A stretch of 64,000 nucleotides of DNA, from the NCBI RefSeq assembly GCF_036320965.1, contig NC_092239.1, positions 5,516,820-5,580,819 on the forward strand, in the 5' to 3' direction. The stretch comes from Panulirus ornatus (lineage: Eukaryota > Arthropoda > Malacostraca > Decapoda > Palinuridae). Position 1 is the first letter of the stretch, and the number at the start of each line of letters is the position of its first letter. The position numbers were made by a program, and so were the translations under genes. Below the pieces are notes generated by a model that was not told the DNA's origin, searched no databases, and saw only the letters and a program-made list of their open reading frames with translations. Below, piece after piece: positions 23,025-34,744 of the stretch.

Positions 23025-24740
23025 ACAGCAGGACGAGGGCTAAGTAACAAGGAAGAAGCGAGAGATTCTCGAGAAAAAGAAACTGTTTTCCCTCCACCTG
23101 TGGTGAGTTATCATAGTGTATTTCGCACGGATCATAATGGCTGGCAATTGCAGGATGTGATGACTGTGTGTGGGAGGGATAATCTCGATCTATTCAGCCT
23201 TTTAATGTTGCAATTAGAGTTTCAAAGAACTCGTGGCCCGCACGGGCGTACGCTGCTAATGGCTTCAACAACGCTAAGAAGAGTTTACAATAACTCTTGT
23301 CCACGTCTTACAGATCCCCGTCCATCTCCCCTGAAAACGGACGTACAGCTGTGGTCGGCTGGAAGGTAATGGCTCACCTTCGTCCCTACGTCCTGATCTT
23401 GGACATACCGATATACACTGGAACGAACCGACTCAAACCACAATCGAGGAATAAAGTCTCCATTACAAAACCTAGAGAGGCACTCTGGAAATATATATAT
23501 ATATATGTATATACATATAAATATGAAGAGGCATACGGAAAATCTATAAATGATGCAGAGGAGCCAATATTCCAGAGAGAGAGAGAGAAAGCAATATACA
23601 TCACTGGTCTACAGGTCGTGTGAGCGTGGAGCGATGCCTGCCAACCCACCCTGCGCCTCGTCTCATCTGGTCTGACCCGGACGCAAAGGAACGGCCCGTC
23701 CCAAACCTTCATTTCAGCTCGGAATTTGACCTTTGAACCCTTTGAAACCAGAATGTCATTCCGAAATCGGTTTGCTCCTTTGTGGAGGGCCTGTTGCAAG
23801 GTCCCCGACCCGCCCAGCAGCACCCGCCACTCCAAGTCTGGTCTGGATGCGTCTAAATGCACGAGACTTAGAAGCGAAGAGGAGGAATAATACTGGCATC
23901 TACAGGAGCTTTATCTCTGGCCTCCGTGACACCAGAGACGAAGTCGTACAGTTTAAGAGATACAGAAGAGGACTGAGGTACGAAGGACATACACAATCTC
24001 TCCCGACTCGAAGATCCCAGGAGCCTGAGGATCGGAGGAGGAGGAGGAGGGGGAGAAACAGACTACATATCCTTGTTATAAACTCGCGAGGGACAAAAGA
24101 CGACACAAGAGATTACAACTGTGCAAACAGCTACGGATTTCTTCCTCTGGGATGAACAGAACACACGTGATCGACTACGAGAAACAGAGAGGCAGGTATA
24201 CGTCACACGAACACAGCTAAACAAGACACGAACATTAAATACGCAAAATCAAAGGAACACAAACACACGCACATTTCATTGTATACTGATACACATACGT
24301 ATTTCCCATACATATGTGCGCGTGTATGTGTGATTTCCACTATGGGAATGTATGACTTAGAATCACTAGAGGATCATTCATGATTCGCCAGGTTCGCCAC
24401 AAAACCTATCGCTAAATCAGTCCATGTTGTTCAAAAGGCAACAAAAGTCGGGGGGAAAAAAAGGCCAATATTGATAACGTTTAGCAACTGTACGTTTATC
24501 GAGACCATGACACTTCTCTCACACTGACCTGACCTTATCACATCACTTGTCGCGCTGACCTTGCGTCACGTCTCTCACACTGACCTCCCGTCACCTTTCG
24601 CACACGATCTTTGTATACTAATTCCTTGGGCATGACTCCAGTGGTGTAAACTCTCTATACAGAGACGTGCAGTGGGGTAAACCCAATGTGATCCCACTGA
24701 AACAGCGTTAAGACAGTGTTTTCACATATTTGAGAAAACA
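23022..24740. other. Intergenic, no supported gene
   Basis: Open frames of 140-158 codons overlap on both strands at 23.4-24.15 kb but show no domain, no splice pattern and no conserved motif. A short TA run lies at about 23489-23520 and a GGA patch at 24032-24050. Three TGACCT words lie at 24525-24590. Confidence 0.45.
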
Positions 24741-24743
24741 ATA

Positions 24744-24748
<5 letters not shown>

Positions 24749-24836
<88 letters not shown>
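24749..24836. repeat. Compound (TA)n-(GA)n-(CAGA)n microsatellite
   Basis: TA to about 24795, GA to about 24825, then three CAGA units. Confidence 0.95.
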
Positions 24837-24837
<1 letters not shown>

Positions 24838-25267
24838 TAAAGAGATGAATAAATAGATAGAAGGGGAGAGAGAATTCTCTTTAAGAAGAAAAAAAAGGGG
24901 TTTAATCCCACATAATTCATCCTGCACCAGCATGCGCACTTCCAACCCCCAGTGGTGTGGCCGAGGGAAGGGAGTTACGGGGTCAACTGGTCCCCTGGAT
25001 CACCCACCCACCTCCTCCCTCCCACGAACCTCGCATTTTCCGGGCCCCAACTGTGGCGGCCGAGGCTGTTAATGAAGTTATCGGGAACATGTCGACCGGA
25101 GAAGGCAATAAACCACGGGAACTTTGTCGATACGTTGCTGCCAATGAGTCTATTGTCGCCGGTCAAACTGGGCTGTTCTCAATATGAAACTGTGAAACAA
25201 TGGTAGTAACGTAGGGGGAGGGAAGGGAAGGGGTGGGTGGCAAGCGGCGTCAGTGTGTGTGTGTGTG

Positions 25268-25421
25268 TGGTGGGTGGCTAAAGGTTTGGTTAGCGACTGG
25301 GTTCACAGGAGATGCCGGGTTCGAATCCACTCCCGCACGGGGTGGGACACTGTTCTGGCACTGAGTCTAAAAGACCACGGGTATTAACGCCTCATAAATC
25401 GATAACAGAAAAAAAAAAAAT
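25268..25421 (+). mobile_element. tRNA-derived SINE-like element with A-tail
   Basis: A pol III B box (ggttcgaatcc) lies at 25318-25328, with tRNA-like sequence upstream (tggctaaaggtttggttag) and a run of A at about 25409-25420. Length is about 150 bp. An A box is present only in degenerate form. Confidence 0.55.
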
Positions 25422-25521
25422 TAACGCGAACGTATCAATCACTTGTGAAGACACGTTAAATACGGATCAATTTGCGTGAGTTTGTACTGATAGGTTAATT
25501 CGTTTGGAAAAAAAAAAAAGT

Positions 25522-25615
25522 TATCTCAATGGCGCAGTGGTTAGGGAGGCTACCTTCTTATCAGTGGACAGGGGTTCGACCCTCCTTCCTCGGCAGCAGG
25601 AGACACACACACGCC
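25522..25615 (+). mobile_element. tRNA-derived SINE head
   Basis: The A box tggcgcagtgg lies at 25530-25540 and the B box ggttcgaccc at 25573-25582, with spacing right for a tRNA gene. The sequence does not fold as an intact tRNA that I can complete, so a SINE head is more likely than a functional tRNA. Confidence 0.6.
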
Positions 25616-25997
25616 ATCCAGTTATTTCTATCCGTCACACATGTTAGCTACATAGGGCGGTAGAGGGATAAACAAGAGAAACAGACAGATATGCAGATGA
25701 TAGATATACAGATAGATAGAATGACAGACAGATAGATAGATAGACAGACACATAGATAAGATAGAGAGACAACTTACTGGCATGCTAATATAATCAGCGC
25801 CTCAAAGATTCAAAGTCAAGAATGGTCTTTACCTCAACACGAGCCACAACAGGGGCTACCAGGCACGGGAGGTACCTGCTCCAAAACCTGGACTGACACA
25901 CGGACACCCCACCAACCAACCTCCCTTCCCAAACACATTATCGGCAGATAATAACACTCTGATCCGGGAACGGATACTCTAGTCGTAGATAAATAGC

Positions 25998-26000
<3 letters not shown>
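25616..26000. other. Intergenic with (GATA)/(GACA)-type simple sequence
   Basis: Irregular gata/cagacagata repeats lie at about 25684-25760; the rest is unique. Confidence 0.6.

Positions 26001-26054
<54 letters not shown>
26000..26054 (+). repeat. (GA)n microsatellite
   Basis: About 27 units. Confidence 0.95.
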
Positions 26055-26056
<2 letters not shown>

Positions 26057-26150
26057 CATAAACCCCCCCACGTATCAATACATTTTAAACTTCGCTTCTC
26101 CATCAGTTAAGTGTCCGCAGAGGAACTTTTTCAGACCCGAGTTTCCCCCA

Positions 26151-26154
26151 GTGT

Positions 26155-26185
<31 letters not shown>

Positions 26186-26299
26186 TAGAGAGAAAAGTTC
26201 AGTGAACCGTGTTTGTCTATGTCTCTCTCTATCTATGAGCAAAAAAAAAACGATGGGGGTTATGTGCCTGTCTTAGTCTGTGAGTGTGTGTGTGAGTGA

Positions 26300-26360
<61 letters not shown>
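26151..26360 (+). repeat. (GT)n microsatellites
   Basis: A GT run at about 26153-26172 leads into GA. A longer GT run lies at about 26304-26359. Confidence 0.95.
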
Positions 26361-26653
26361 GCGAGTACTACAAAAGTATTTCGAAATTTTCTCTGGCGGA
26401 ACACAAACACTGATCATTCCAGCGTTGTCCACGGCTATATCGCTTTGTGTTTCGAGCCACCAAACGCCATGCTAATCACCCGCTTACTTTTTTTCCGACG
26501 AACGAAAAAAAAAAAAAAATTGAAAACTATTCAAACTGCGTCGCCCCATCATTAATCTCTTCCCTAATTATCCCTAGCTGGGTATATTTCTCCAATTTAT
26601 AGTCTCTTCCAACTGAGTGATTCATGCGTAAATGAATTATCACAGATATATCA

Positions 26654-26656
<3 letters not shown>

Positions 26657-26738
<82 letters not shown>

Positions 26739-26851
26739 TATATTCCTACGAGTCCACGGGGAAATTAAACACAATAAGTTCCCAAGTGCACTTTCGTGTA
26801 ATAATCATATCATCAATGGAGATACAAGAAAGAAATATAACAGTCAGAGAG

Positions 26852-26944
<93 letters not shown>

Positions 26945-26945
26945 T
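26657..26945. repeat. Two (TA)n tracts flanking a copy of the hammerhead-associated repeat
   Basis: TA tracts lie at about 26657-26740 and 26852-26945. The non-TA core between is the repeat copy listed separately. Confidence 0.9.
26746..26850 (-). mobile_element. Hammerhead-associated dispersed repeat, copy 1
   Basis: On the minus strand it reads ccattgatgatatgattatt, then acacgaaagtgcacttggga. The ribozyme core is damaged (CTGATGA has become TTGATGA). It is bounded on both sides by (TA)n. Confidence 0.7.
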
Positions 26946-26989
26946 CAGGTTGAAAGACCAAGTTATCATGCCATAAAATTGCACCGTCG

Positions 26990-27389
26990 TGCTTAATAGT
27001 GTTTACGACTTACAAGTACAACGTCAGGAAGCGGAGGAGCCAGTGTATGCAGGAGGAGGAGAAATAATAGCCCCCCACCTACCATAGCGTCGCCACATTA
27101 GCATTACAATGACTCAAAACTTCATCATTTTTTCCCCTCCCAGGAGGACGTGTTCTATTATCATCGTTATAATTATTATTCCCAGTACGTTCGCGTCGTG
27201 TAACCACCCTGCACACGCGTTCCTCAGGTCTCGATTCACCCGGGGCCAAGTTGGAGACGCGAGTTTACACCGCCAAGCAGGAAATGAGAGCGAGGGACCG
27301 AGGGAGGGAGTGAGGGAGGGAGTGAGGGAGGGAGGAAGGGGAGGGAGATTTCAGCGAGCCTCTGTCACTCTACCAACCACACGAACGAC

Positions 27390-27390
<1 letters not shown>
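26990..27390. other. Intergenic
   Basis: Unique sequence with a G/A-rich patch (gagggagggagtgagg) at about 27295-27345. No gene is seen. Confidence 0.5.

Positions 27391-27425
<35 letters not shown>
27391..27425 (+). repeat. Poly(A) run
   Basis: About 34 A with no recognisable retroposon body in front; it may be the tail of an old insertion. Confidence 0.8.
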
Positions 27426-27428
<3 letters not shown>

Positions 27429-27480
27429 GAGAGGAAAGAATTTCTGGTGTCGTTTCAGAGTTATTCATCTTTATCAAGTG

Positions 27481-27482
<2 letters not shown>

Positions 27483-27547
<65 letters not shown>
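27483..27547 (+). repeat. (GA)n microsatellite
   Basis: About 32 units. Confidence 0.95.
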
Positions 27548-27550
<3 letters not shown>

Positions 27551-27639
27551 GAAGTGTGTGGTCATTAGTGTGTGACGGTTCTACTCCTGGCGGTGTTGGC
27601 TCTTCCGTCTCTTGACCTTGTTACTCCTATGTATGCATA

Positions 27640-27689
27640 CACACACACACACACACACACACATCCACACACCAGCCTACGTGAATGTC

Positions 27690-27723
<34 letters not shown>

Positions 27724-27728
27724 CGCGT
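27640..27728. repeat. (CA)n and (GT)n in inverted arrangement
   Basis: CA at about 27640-27663 and GT at about 27690-27716 are reverse complements 26 bp apart, followed by gcgcgcg. Confidence 0.85.
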
Positions 27729-28414
27729 AGGTTCGTGGTTTAATGACGAGCAAGCAAAGGGCGTTCGCTGAACGCGAACCTAAACCAATATATACATATT
27801 CGTTGAACGTGAAGCCAGACCCATGGAAGTTCGTTAAACCATAACCCAGACCAGGAGGGAGTCGTTGAACCCAAAACTCGCCTTCCACACCCCCCACACA
27901 CCCCCTCCCCCTTTCTTTTTTTTCACCACACACCAGCAATTTATGACGTCAACCCAGCATAGACAAACACACCCACTGATGACTTGCTCCCTCCCCCTCC
28001 CTCCCTCTGTCGCCCGCCGGGTGTGTGGTACAACAGGCTGGGTTTTTTTTTTCCTCCCCTGAACCTTCGTATCTTTTTAGAGCACTGATTTGAATGAATA
28101 CCTCCGCCCCCCAGTGATGATGACTTCAAGCAATTGTATCGCCAGTGAATATGTGAGTGTCGGCAGAGATGTGTACCAACCAACCAATAGGACAGGAGGC
28201 AAGCAGTGGAGGGCTTGGTGGTGGTGGTGGTGGTGGTGGTGGTGGGGGGGGGGGGGTGTAAAGGCTAGTAGGGGGATAAGACAGCTGCAGAGGATTAGGC
28301 AGGAAGGTGGCAAACGTATGATGAATTGACCACCCTCTACTACATCAAGGTCTAGTACATGGTAGACGTCCCAGAGCTTCACCTGTATCTCGAAGAACCA
28401 CAGGACCCTGATGG

Positions 28415-28415
<1 letters not shown>
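27729..28415. other. Intergenic with simple-sequence patches
   Basis: The words gttcgttgaac/cgttgaacc recur at 27760-27875 (3-4 diverged units). C-rich and CT-rich patches occur at 27885-28015. A (GGT)n run at about 28213-28243 runs into a G run. Confidence 0.5.

Positions 28416-28417
<2 letters not shown>

Positions 28418-28472
<55 letters not shown>
28418..28472 (+). repeat. (TA)n microsatellite
   Basis: About 27 units, directly adjoining hammerhead-associated repeat copy 2. Confidence 0.95.
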
Positions 28473-28474
<2 letters not shown>

Positions 28475-28483
28475 CATCATACT

Positions 28484-28590
28484 TAATCCACGGGAAAATG
28501 AAACACGATGTTCCCAAGTGCCCTTTCGTGCAATAATCATACAGTGAAAGACGATGTTCCCAAGTGCCCTTTCGTGCAATAATCATACAT
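28484..28590 (-). mobile_element. Hammerhead-associated dispersed repeat, copy 2 (truncated, internal duplication)
   Basis: Two tandem copies of a ~46-bp piece (minus strand: attattgcacgaaagggcac, then ttgggaac). The half carrying CTGATGA is missing. Confidence 0.65.
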
Positions 28591-29100
28591 AAATTTCTAA
28601 AGACTCAAAAGAATGTTTTCCTGTGAATATGGATCGCTATATATATGAACGCAACGGCACAAAACTATAAAGTCGTTACGTACATTTGGCTGTCTCTAGA
28701 ATCGCCCGCCACCTGAAGGCCCTCTGTTACGACGGCCATCCAACACGTTACGTTTTGCGATACGTCATACGTTACTCGTTGTAATGATCCTGCGACATGG
28801 CAAGCAAATGCTGCGTTGCCTGATGATGGATGATTCCAGAATACCATTACCGAATATATAAATTCTTCCAATATTTTTTTCCTTTTCTTTTTTTTTTCCA
28901 ATTCGACCAGAAACTACTGTAAGGACGAGGATGTCATTAATCATCATTGCAATCAGCTTTTTCTTGGACTCTTTTTGGTAGTTTAAAGGCAACTAACTGC
29001 TTGGCTGGCCATTAAGTAACAATAGGTGACGTGAATAATGGAATACGTGTTGTACTATGTAATGGTAACTATTGTTCGGTGTAATGGCCAATGGCATGCC
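28591..29100. other. Intergenic
   Basis: Unique AT-rich sequence, no gene recognised. Confidence 0.5.
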
Positions 29101-29103
29101 CCA

Positions 29104-29475
<372 letters not shown>

Positions 29476-29534
<59 letters not shown>
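29476..29534 (+). repeat. (TA)n microsatellite
   Basis: Follows the poly(A) tail of the retroposon. Confidence 0.95.
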
Positions 29535-29537
<3 letters not shown>

Positions 29538-29609
29538 CTCAGAATTAATAGGAAGAGGCATCTGCACCTGGCATGAGATGAACCAATTACCTGGGAGAAT
29601 GAGAGGCAT

Positions 29610-29725
29610 AGGGGGAGGAGGAGGAGGCAGCTCCTCCGGGACAGGGTGGGGGAAGGAGGAGGAGGAGGAGGAGGAGTCTTCTTCTTCTACCAAGAGGAGG
29701 AGGAGGAGGAGGAGGAGGAGAAAGA
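29610..29725 (+). repeat. (GGA)n-rich tract
   Basis: Interrupted GGA/AGG triplets, read as poly-Glu or poly-Arg in open frames but without any gene context. Confidence 0.85.
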
Positions 29726-29858
29726 ACCTTGAGCCGCTGCCTGGCAGGAAAAACCACAGGGGATAAAGTGATTAGTTAGGGGGAGGGGGAGGGTATGAGT
29801 ACAGGATGGAGGGATTAGCTAGGCTGTAGCAGGGGATTATGCAGAGGGAGGATTAGAT

Positions 29859-29859
<1 letters not shown>

Positions 29860-29930
<71 letters not shown>
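29860..29930 (+). repeat. (GA)n microsatellite
   Basis: About 35 units. Confidence 0.95.
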
Positions 29931-29932
<2 letters not shown>

Positions 29933-30163
29933 GGACGCACGCACAGAGAACTCATCGGCCAAAAGTAATAATCAATAAACTCATTCAATCATTATCATCA
30001 TTAAGGTACTTCAGCACTTATGGTGTGTGTGTGTGTGTGTGTACAGTTTGTCCAACGAAAACCTACAGGAGACATGTGTGATGGTCGGTTGGTAATGTGG
30101 TTTTTAGGCCTAGCAATTGACAGGACCATTAAGTCCCTTGACGTATGTGATTAAGTGATTCCT

Positions 30164-30168
<5 letters not shown>

Positions 30169-30219
<51 letters not shown>

Positions 30220-30565
30220 TTTACAGCAACGTGCGCGTCAATTTCTCTACCTCAAAAACATTCGAAACATCCCGAACCACAAACTCGAATCAAATGAGTC
30301 AGAGAAACGTGTCCGTGTGTTCTCTTGGAATTATAACTGGCGAGATCTCTCCTGCGTCAAGCTGTGGTGGCCGGCTTGTGCTGTCAATCCCGTCAAAGTT
30401 AGAGAAATACGTGGACACACAATTGCCGTCTGGTGACGTGTCAATAGTTGACGCCGTGGATGCGTACATGAACGATAGGTATATTTATATATGATTAGAC
30501 CAACACATGAAGAAAAACATATCAGGAAAAAATATATAAGTACACTCCCACGAAGGTTTTCATAT

Positions 30566-30636
<71 letters not shown>
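30169..30636. repeat. (TA)n tracts and (TA)n-(CA)n compound tract
   Basis: TA at about 30169-30217; TA at about 30569-30616 followed by CA to about 30636. The 350 bp between are unique and open in two frames, but show no family signature. Confidence 0.85.
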
Positions 30637-30729
30637 CAATAATTATGTTTTTAACGATCTTTAATACTTTATTTCCTTTTACTTATAATCCTTTATTTCC
30701 TTACTTTTCCCAACGTATCTCCTAGTCCT

Positions 30730-30815
30730 GGGGGAAAAAAAAAAAAGGATTCGATCCATGCGTAGATGTGGTGCTGGTCCCGTCATCACAGGCTGACTGC
30801 TTTACCAAAGTTACA
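30730..30815 (-). mobile_element. Possible tRNA-derived SINE head
   Basis: On the minus strand, tggtaaagcagtcagc (A-box-like) is followed by ggatcgaatcc (B box with one mismatch) at about 30747-30757 and a T run. Confidence 0.4.
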
Positions 30816-31860
30816 ACATTAAGGTACATGAGGATTGAATCATACTACCTCCACCCTAAACCAGACCCCCCCACCACCATACCTTACCTAGGCTGCGAGC
30901 CATCGAAAAGTTCTGAAATATTTCAAAATCCCGTTAGAGGAATATGGATTCTAATAAATCGCTGATGTAATAATATATTTCATATCCTTGATCGAAATAT
31001 GAAACAGTCGTAAAAGAAGAGCTGTAAGAATTCGCTTTCAAGTTTCTACATACACATTCATGGACGGTGAAACATTCTAGGAGTCCAATTTCCTATATAT
31101 ACTATTTTCTTGATCTAGATTGAGTTCAATGTGCTTCTTGGTTATTTGGGTTTGATAATCAAGGCCATTAAGGTCAGGTTATAGACACAACCCTAAAACT
31201 CCTTACAACAGACACACACACTTCCACGTCTTAAATATAATTCTTTAACCGAATATTCTTACCATGTTTATGACCCACGATTAAACTAGATGGTTTAATG
31301 GTCATTTGAGCTCTGGGCCTATCATCTGCCAGGGCTATTAAAGGCCGTCAGCATCCAACAACAATCAGTAATAACGTAAACAATCAAAGCATTTACGAAA
31401 TGTTACGCCATTCATTGTTAACTTAGTGCCAGTAACTACAGTTCTCAAAGTTGTAAATCAATCTATGATTTTTCCGGTCGGCTCCATAATATTCTCACTC
31501 TGGGCAGGAAGGGGCAGCCAGACCAAATATCTATTCAAGGGGAGACTTTAAGATGTTGGGATACGTTTTTTTATTACGACGTATTTCAGATGCATTTATG
31601 TATATATTGCGAGGACCAATGACCTCCAGTTGGTCATGAATTAATTAAGTGTATCCAAACCATTCCCAAATCACACCTTGCCGTACTCAATCAGATTTAA
31701 AAGACGTTCTTTTTTTTTTCTCAATCTTTTTCCCTCTCTATTTCATAAGTGATACGAAGAAGAACACAACGTAACATCCATGATGTTGATGTCTATTGGT
31801 GTTCCACGGACCTGCTCCTAGACCGAGGACAAACAATGAAGTATTGATGAGGGATTCCAA
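30816..31860. other. Intergenic
   Basis: Unique AT-rich sequence, no gene or repeat recognised. Confidence 0.5.
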
Positions 31861-31872
31861 CTCCCGATATAT

Positions 31873-31873
31873 T

Positions 31874-31941
<68 letters not shown>
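31873..31941 (+). repeat. (CT)n microsatellite with an adjacent B box
   Basis: About 34 CT units; 23 bp further on is an exact pol III B box (ggttcgagccc at 31964-31974) without an A box, possibly a truncated SINE. Confidence 0.85.
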
Positions 31942-31946
<5 letters not shown>

Positions 31947-32099
31947 CCTTCCCTGGGTCCAGGGGTTCGAGCCCTGATCGAAACTCGAGTCGTTCTTCTT
32001 CCCGGATCTTGGCAGTCGAGTTGGGGGGAGTTTTTGGACATTCTTTTCAGCTATGAATTTTACAGATTACTTCACTCTTTCTTTTTCATTTCTAATTCC

Positions 32100-32425
32100 T
32101 TGAACACGACGGTACGACCCTTGGGCACGACGGTACGATCCTTGGGCATGACAGTACGCCTTATGGGCGGCACGACGGTACGACATCGCAAGAATGGGAA
32201 GCCACGACTCTTGAGCACGACAGTACGACCTTTGGGTTATCATGGTGAAAGACCAAGTCACCAATAGCCAAGGGTTATACTATTGTGCTCAAGGGTCGAG
32301 TCGTCGCACTTAAAGTGGGTCGTATTGTCGTGCACAATGGTCGTGCCTTCATGGTTGGGTCGTACCGTCGTGCACAATGGTCGCGCCTCCATGGTTGGGT
32401 CGTACCGTAGTGCACAATGGGTTTA
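32100..32425. repeat. 21-bp family array with inverted half
   Basis: The left part (about 32104-32235) has repeated cacgacggtacgacccttgg units. The right part (about 32268-32425) has the opposite orientation (ctcaagggtcgagtcgtcg; tgggtcgtaccgtcgtgcac repeated about every 57 bp). Confidence 0.8.
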
Positions 32426-32608
32426 AGATCCGTTCATTATACACGCCAGGCAGCAGATGGGCCAATCTACAAAGTTAATTGCATTTTCAGTCTCATATGC
32501 TGAACAATTCTGAGTTAATAGCCCTCAACATTACCTTAAGATCTCCTTCATAAGTTTCTGTCATGAAATATTGCGCGTGTGTCGTCACACGTGATAGACT
32601 GTACTGGG

Positions 32609-32609
<1 letters not shown>

Positions 32610-32687
<78 letters not shown>
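32610..32687 (+). repeat. (TA)n microsatellite
   Basis: About 39 units, adjoining hammerhead-associated repeat copy 3. Confidence 0.95.
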
Positions 32688-32689
<2 letters not shown>

Positions 32690-32829
32690 AATGGCGTCCT
32701 AGCTTCGTCTCTTCGATGTATATCAGCTGACTGTTATATTTCTCTCTTGTGTCTCCCCTGATGATGTGATTATTACACGAAAGTGCACTTGGGAACTTTT
32801 CGTGTTTCATTTTCCCCGTGGACTCATAG

Positions 32830-32830
<1 letters not shown>
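32688..32830 (+). mobile_element. Hammerhead-associated dispersed repeat, copy 3 (best copy)
   Basis: Reads caaatggcgtcctagcttcg, later ctcttgtgtctccc and then the ribozyme-like core at 32751-32796, then gtttcattttccccgtggac and tcatagga, and is flanked on both sides by (TA)n. Copies 4 and 5 match it over most of this length on the other strand. Confidence 0.75.
32751..32796 (+). ncRNA. Type I hammerhead ribozyme-like core
   Basis: CTGATGA is at 32758-32764 and GAA at 32779-32781. A short helix II (GTG at 32766-32768 with CAC at 32776-32778) leaves one bulged T. A 2-bp helix III (A32782-T32789, G32783-C32788) has loop TGCA. H17 would be T32790, and helix I is CCC/GGG plus further pairs. Family knowledge: hammerheads with very short helix III occur in Penelope-like retroelements. 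The bulge in helix II departs from consensus, and activity is unproven. Confidence 0.45.

Positions 32831-32831
<1 letters not shown>

Positions 32832-32908
<77 letters not shown>
32832..32908 (+). repeat. (TA)n microsatellite
   Basis: About 38 units, on the other side of repeat copy 3. Confidence 0.95.
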
Positions 32909-32911
<3 letters not shown>

Positions 32912-33184
32912 TTTTCCGTATATCTTCAAGTATCTACATCGTGTTTATGTTTTTGTTTCCTAATGTGCATCTCTAAGTCTACTTCTTTATACGTCTACTG
33001 TGCTTATCTCTATCTATGTATTCATACAACTCCGTATGTATATACCTTAGCGTCCGTCTGTCTCCTTGCATCTACATCTATCATCACTTATCAATAACTC
33101 TGCCACAACCACAACCACTCAGAGAAACGGGGACATCTAACTATAACAAACACTGAAGTGAACTAGGTATGCACTCAACTGGCA

Positions 33185-33520
33185 AATCCATCACAACCAC
33201 TGTAGTGAAATACGAACCCACCACGACCACTGCAGTGCAATAAGAAGCCACAACGCCCACCACAGTGCAGCAAGAACCCACCACGACCACTGCAGTGCAA
33301 CAAGAACCCACCACGACCACCACAGTGCAATAAGAAGCCACAACGCCCACCACAGTGCAACAAGAACCCACCACGACCACCACAGTGCAATAAGAACCCA
33401 CCACAACCACCACAGTGCAATAAAAACCCACCACGACCACCATAGTGCAATAAGAACCCACCACGACCACCACAGTGCAACAAGAACCCACCACGACCAC
33501 CACAGTGCAACAAAAAACCT
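33185..33520. repeat. 30-bp minisatellite, about 11 copies
   Basis: The unit is ccaccacgaccaccacagtg plus caataagaac. Because the unit is ten codons with no stop on the minus strand, it creates an open frame repeating the decapeptide GGRGGFLLHC. Nothing else indicates a gene. Confidence 0.92.
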
Positions 33521-33799
33521 ACCCAGTGAGAAAGAAAATAATAGGATGGCGTGAAAGTGAGCGAGTATAAAATTCTCATCTGATGTTTCTCATTGTACCA
33601 TAGGATGTGGGACACACCAGCTAAGGGATGAGAACGATGGTCCGGCTGGGGAAAGATGCATGTGTGGCCCGTTGACTGACAGCCTGGCACAGGGGAGGAC
33701 CATAAAGCCGTCACAAAGGTCTATTATGCTGATTTACAGCGGCAATTCACGTTGAAATAGAGGATAAACGACGTGACTAGTGGGGCGAGGCGTCTCACG

Positions 33800-34007
33800 G
33801 GTACAGGAGGAGGAGGAGGAGAAGAAGGAGGAAGAAGACGAGGGGGAGAGAGGGAGGGAGGAAGGAAGGAAGGAAGGAAGGAAGGAAGGGAGGGAGGGAG
33901 GGACGACGCCTTCTTCCGCAACTGCTAGTAGGAAAGGCGCGACCCTGAAACACTGCAGCAGGGGGTCGAGAGAGTAGAGAGGATAAGAGACGGTTTTGTA
34001 ATCGTCC

Positions 34008-34083
<76 letters not shown>
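33800..34083 (+). repeat. GGA/GAAG-rich tract and (CT)n microsatellite
   Basis: Interrupted GGA and (GGAA)n at 33805-33904; (CT)n at about 34011-34083. Confidence 0.9.
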
Positions 34084-34084
<1 letters not shown>

Positions 34085-34224
34085 GTCTTAAGGGTGAATT
34101 TCCTTGTTTCGAGACAAGAAAGTATTTACATTTCAGGATGTTCTAACTGCATACGTATGTTACAAAAAAAAATGATTTCTTTCAAGAAGTAAAAGCATAT
34201 GTATCACCCCTCTCAATCGCTCAG

Positions 34225-34445
34225 TGCCATACCCACGTCTCAGCATGACAGTCCACGATTTCAAGCACGATCTCAAGGTCAAGGACTCTTGAGGACGACG
34301 ACCTCGCGACCTTACGAGACGACGACGGTGGTAACGACCCCTTGAGCGCGACGAGACGCTGGAACCTCTGGTTGCGTGGGCAAGACTCCCGGACGTGACG
34401 AGTCGGTACGACCCCTTGAACACGACGGTGCGGGGGCCTGATGGC
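34225..34445. repeat. Degenerate 21-bp family member
   Basis: The words tcaagcacgatctcaagg, gaccccttgagcgcgacgag and gaccccttgaacacgacgg recur. It is the most decayed copy of the family. Confidence 0.55.
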
Positions 34446-34744
34446 GTCAGGTGAACGTCAGGGGAAGGTGGTCCTCTGTAAGGGTCACCCAAGCACGTTA
34501 ATCTGTGTGGCTGACGTGATCTATTCTCTAGCACGGGTCGTTCTGCTATGAGTCTCGCGCGGTTACAAACCCTGGTTGTTGGGTCTGAGTTGTCGCCACA
34601 ACGAGAGATAATCCAAAGGCAGTTCCAGAAACCACATGCAGACCAGTCAGAGAGCAGCTGGAGACTGGATCATATACAGAGACCATAACAAGGGCTAAAG
34701 ACCACAAGTATACCCAGGAGCATAAAAGGAAACTGTCATAGGCC

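Noticed and set aside
23386..24155. Opposing open frames of 158 and 140 codons
   Set aside because: Overlapping on opposite strands, one running into a TA tract, no family motif.
24525..24595. Cluster of TGACCT nuclear-receptor half-sites
   Set aside because: They lie in a short diverged direct repeat (tctctcacactgacct), so the clustering has a trivial explanation.
25522..25600. A functional tRNA gene
   Set aside because: A and B boxes are present, but I could not pair an acceptor stem; a SINE head fits better.
33185..33520. CRISPR-like array
   Set aside because: Repeats are directly joined without unique spacers, and the genome is eukaryotic.
33175..33714. A 179-codon minus-strand open frame as a Gly-rich repeat protein
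   Set aside because: It is the 30-bp minisatellite; no start context, splice pattern or non-repeat domain.
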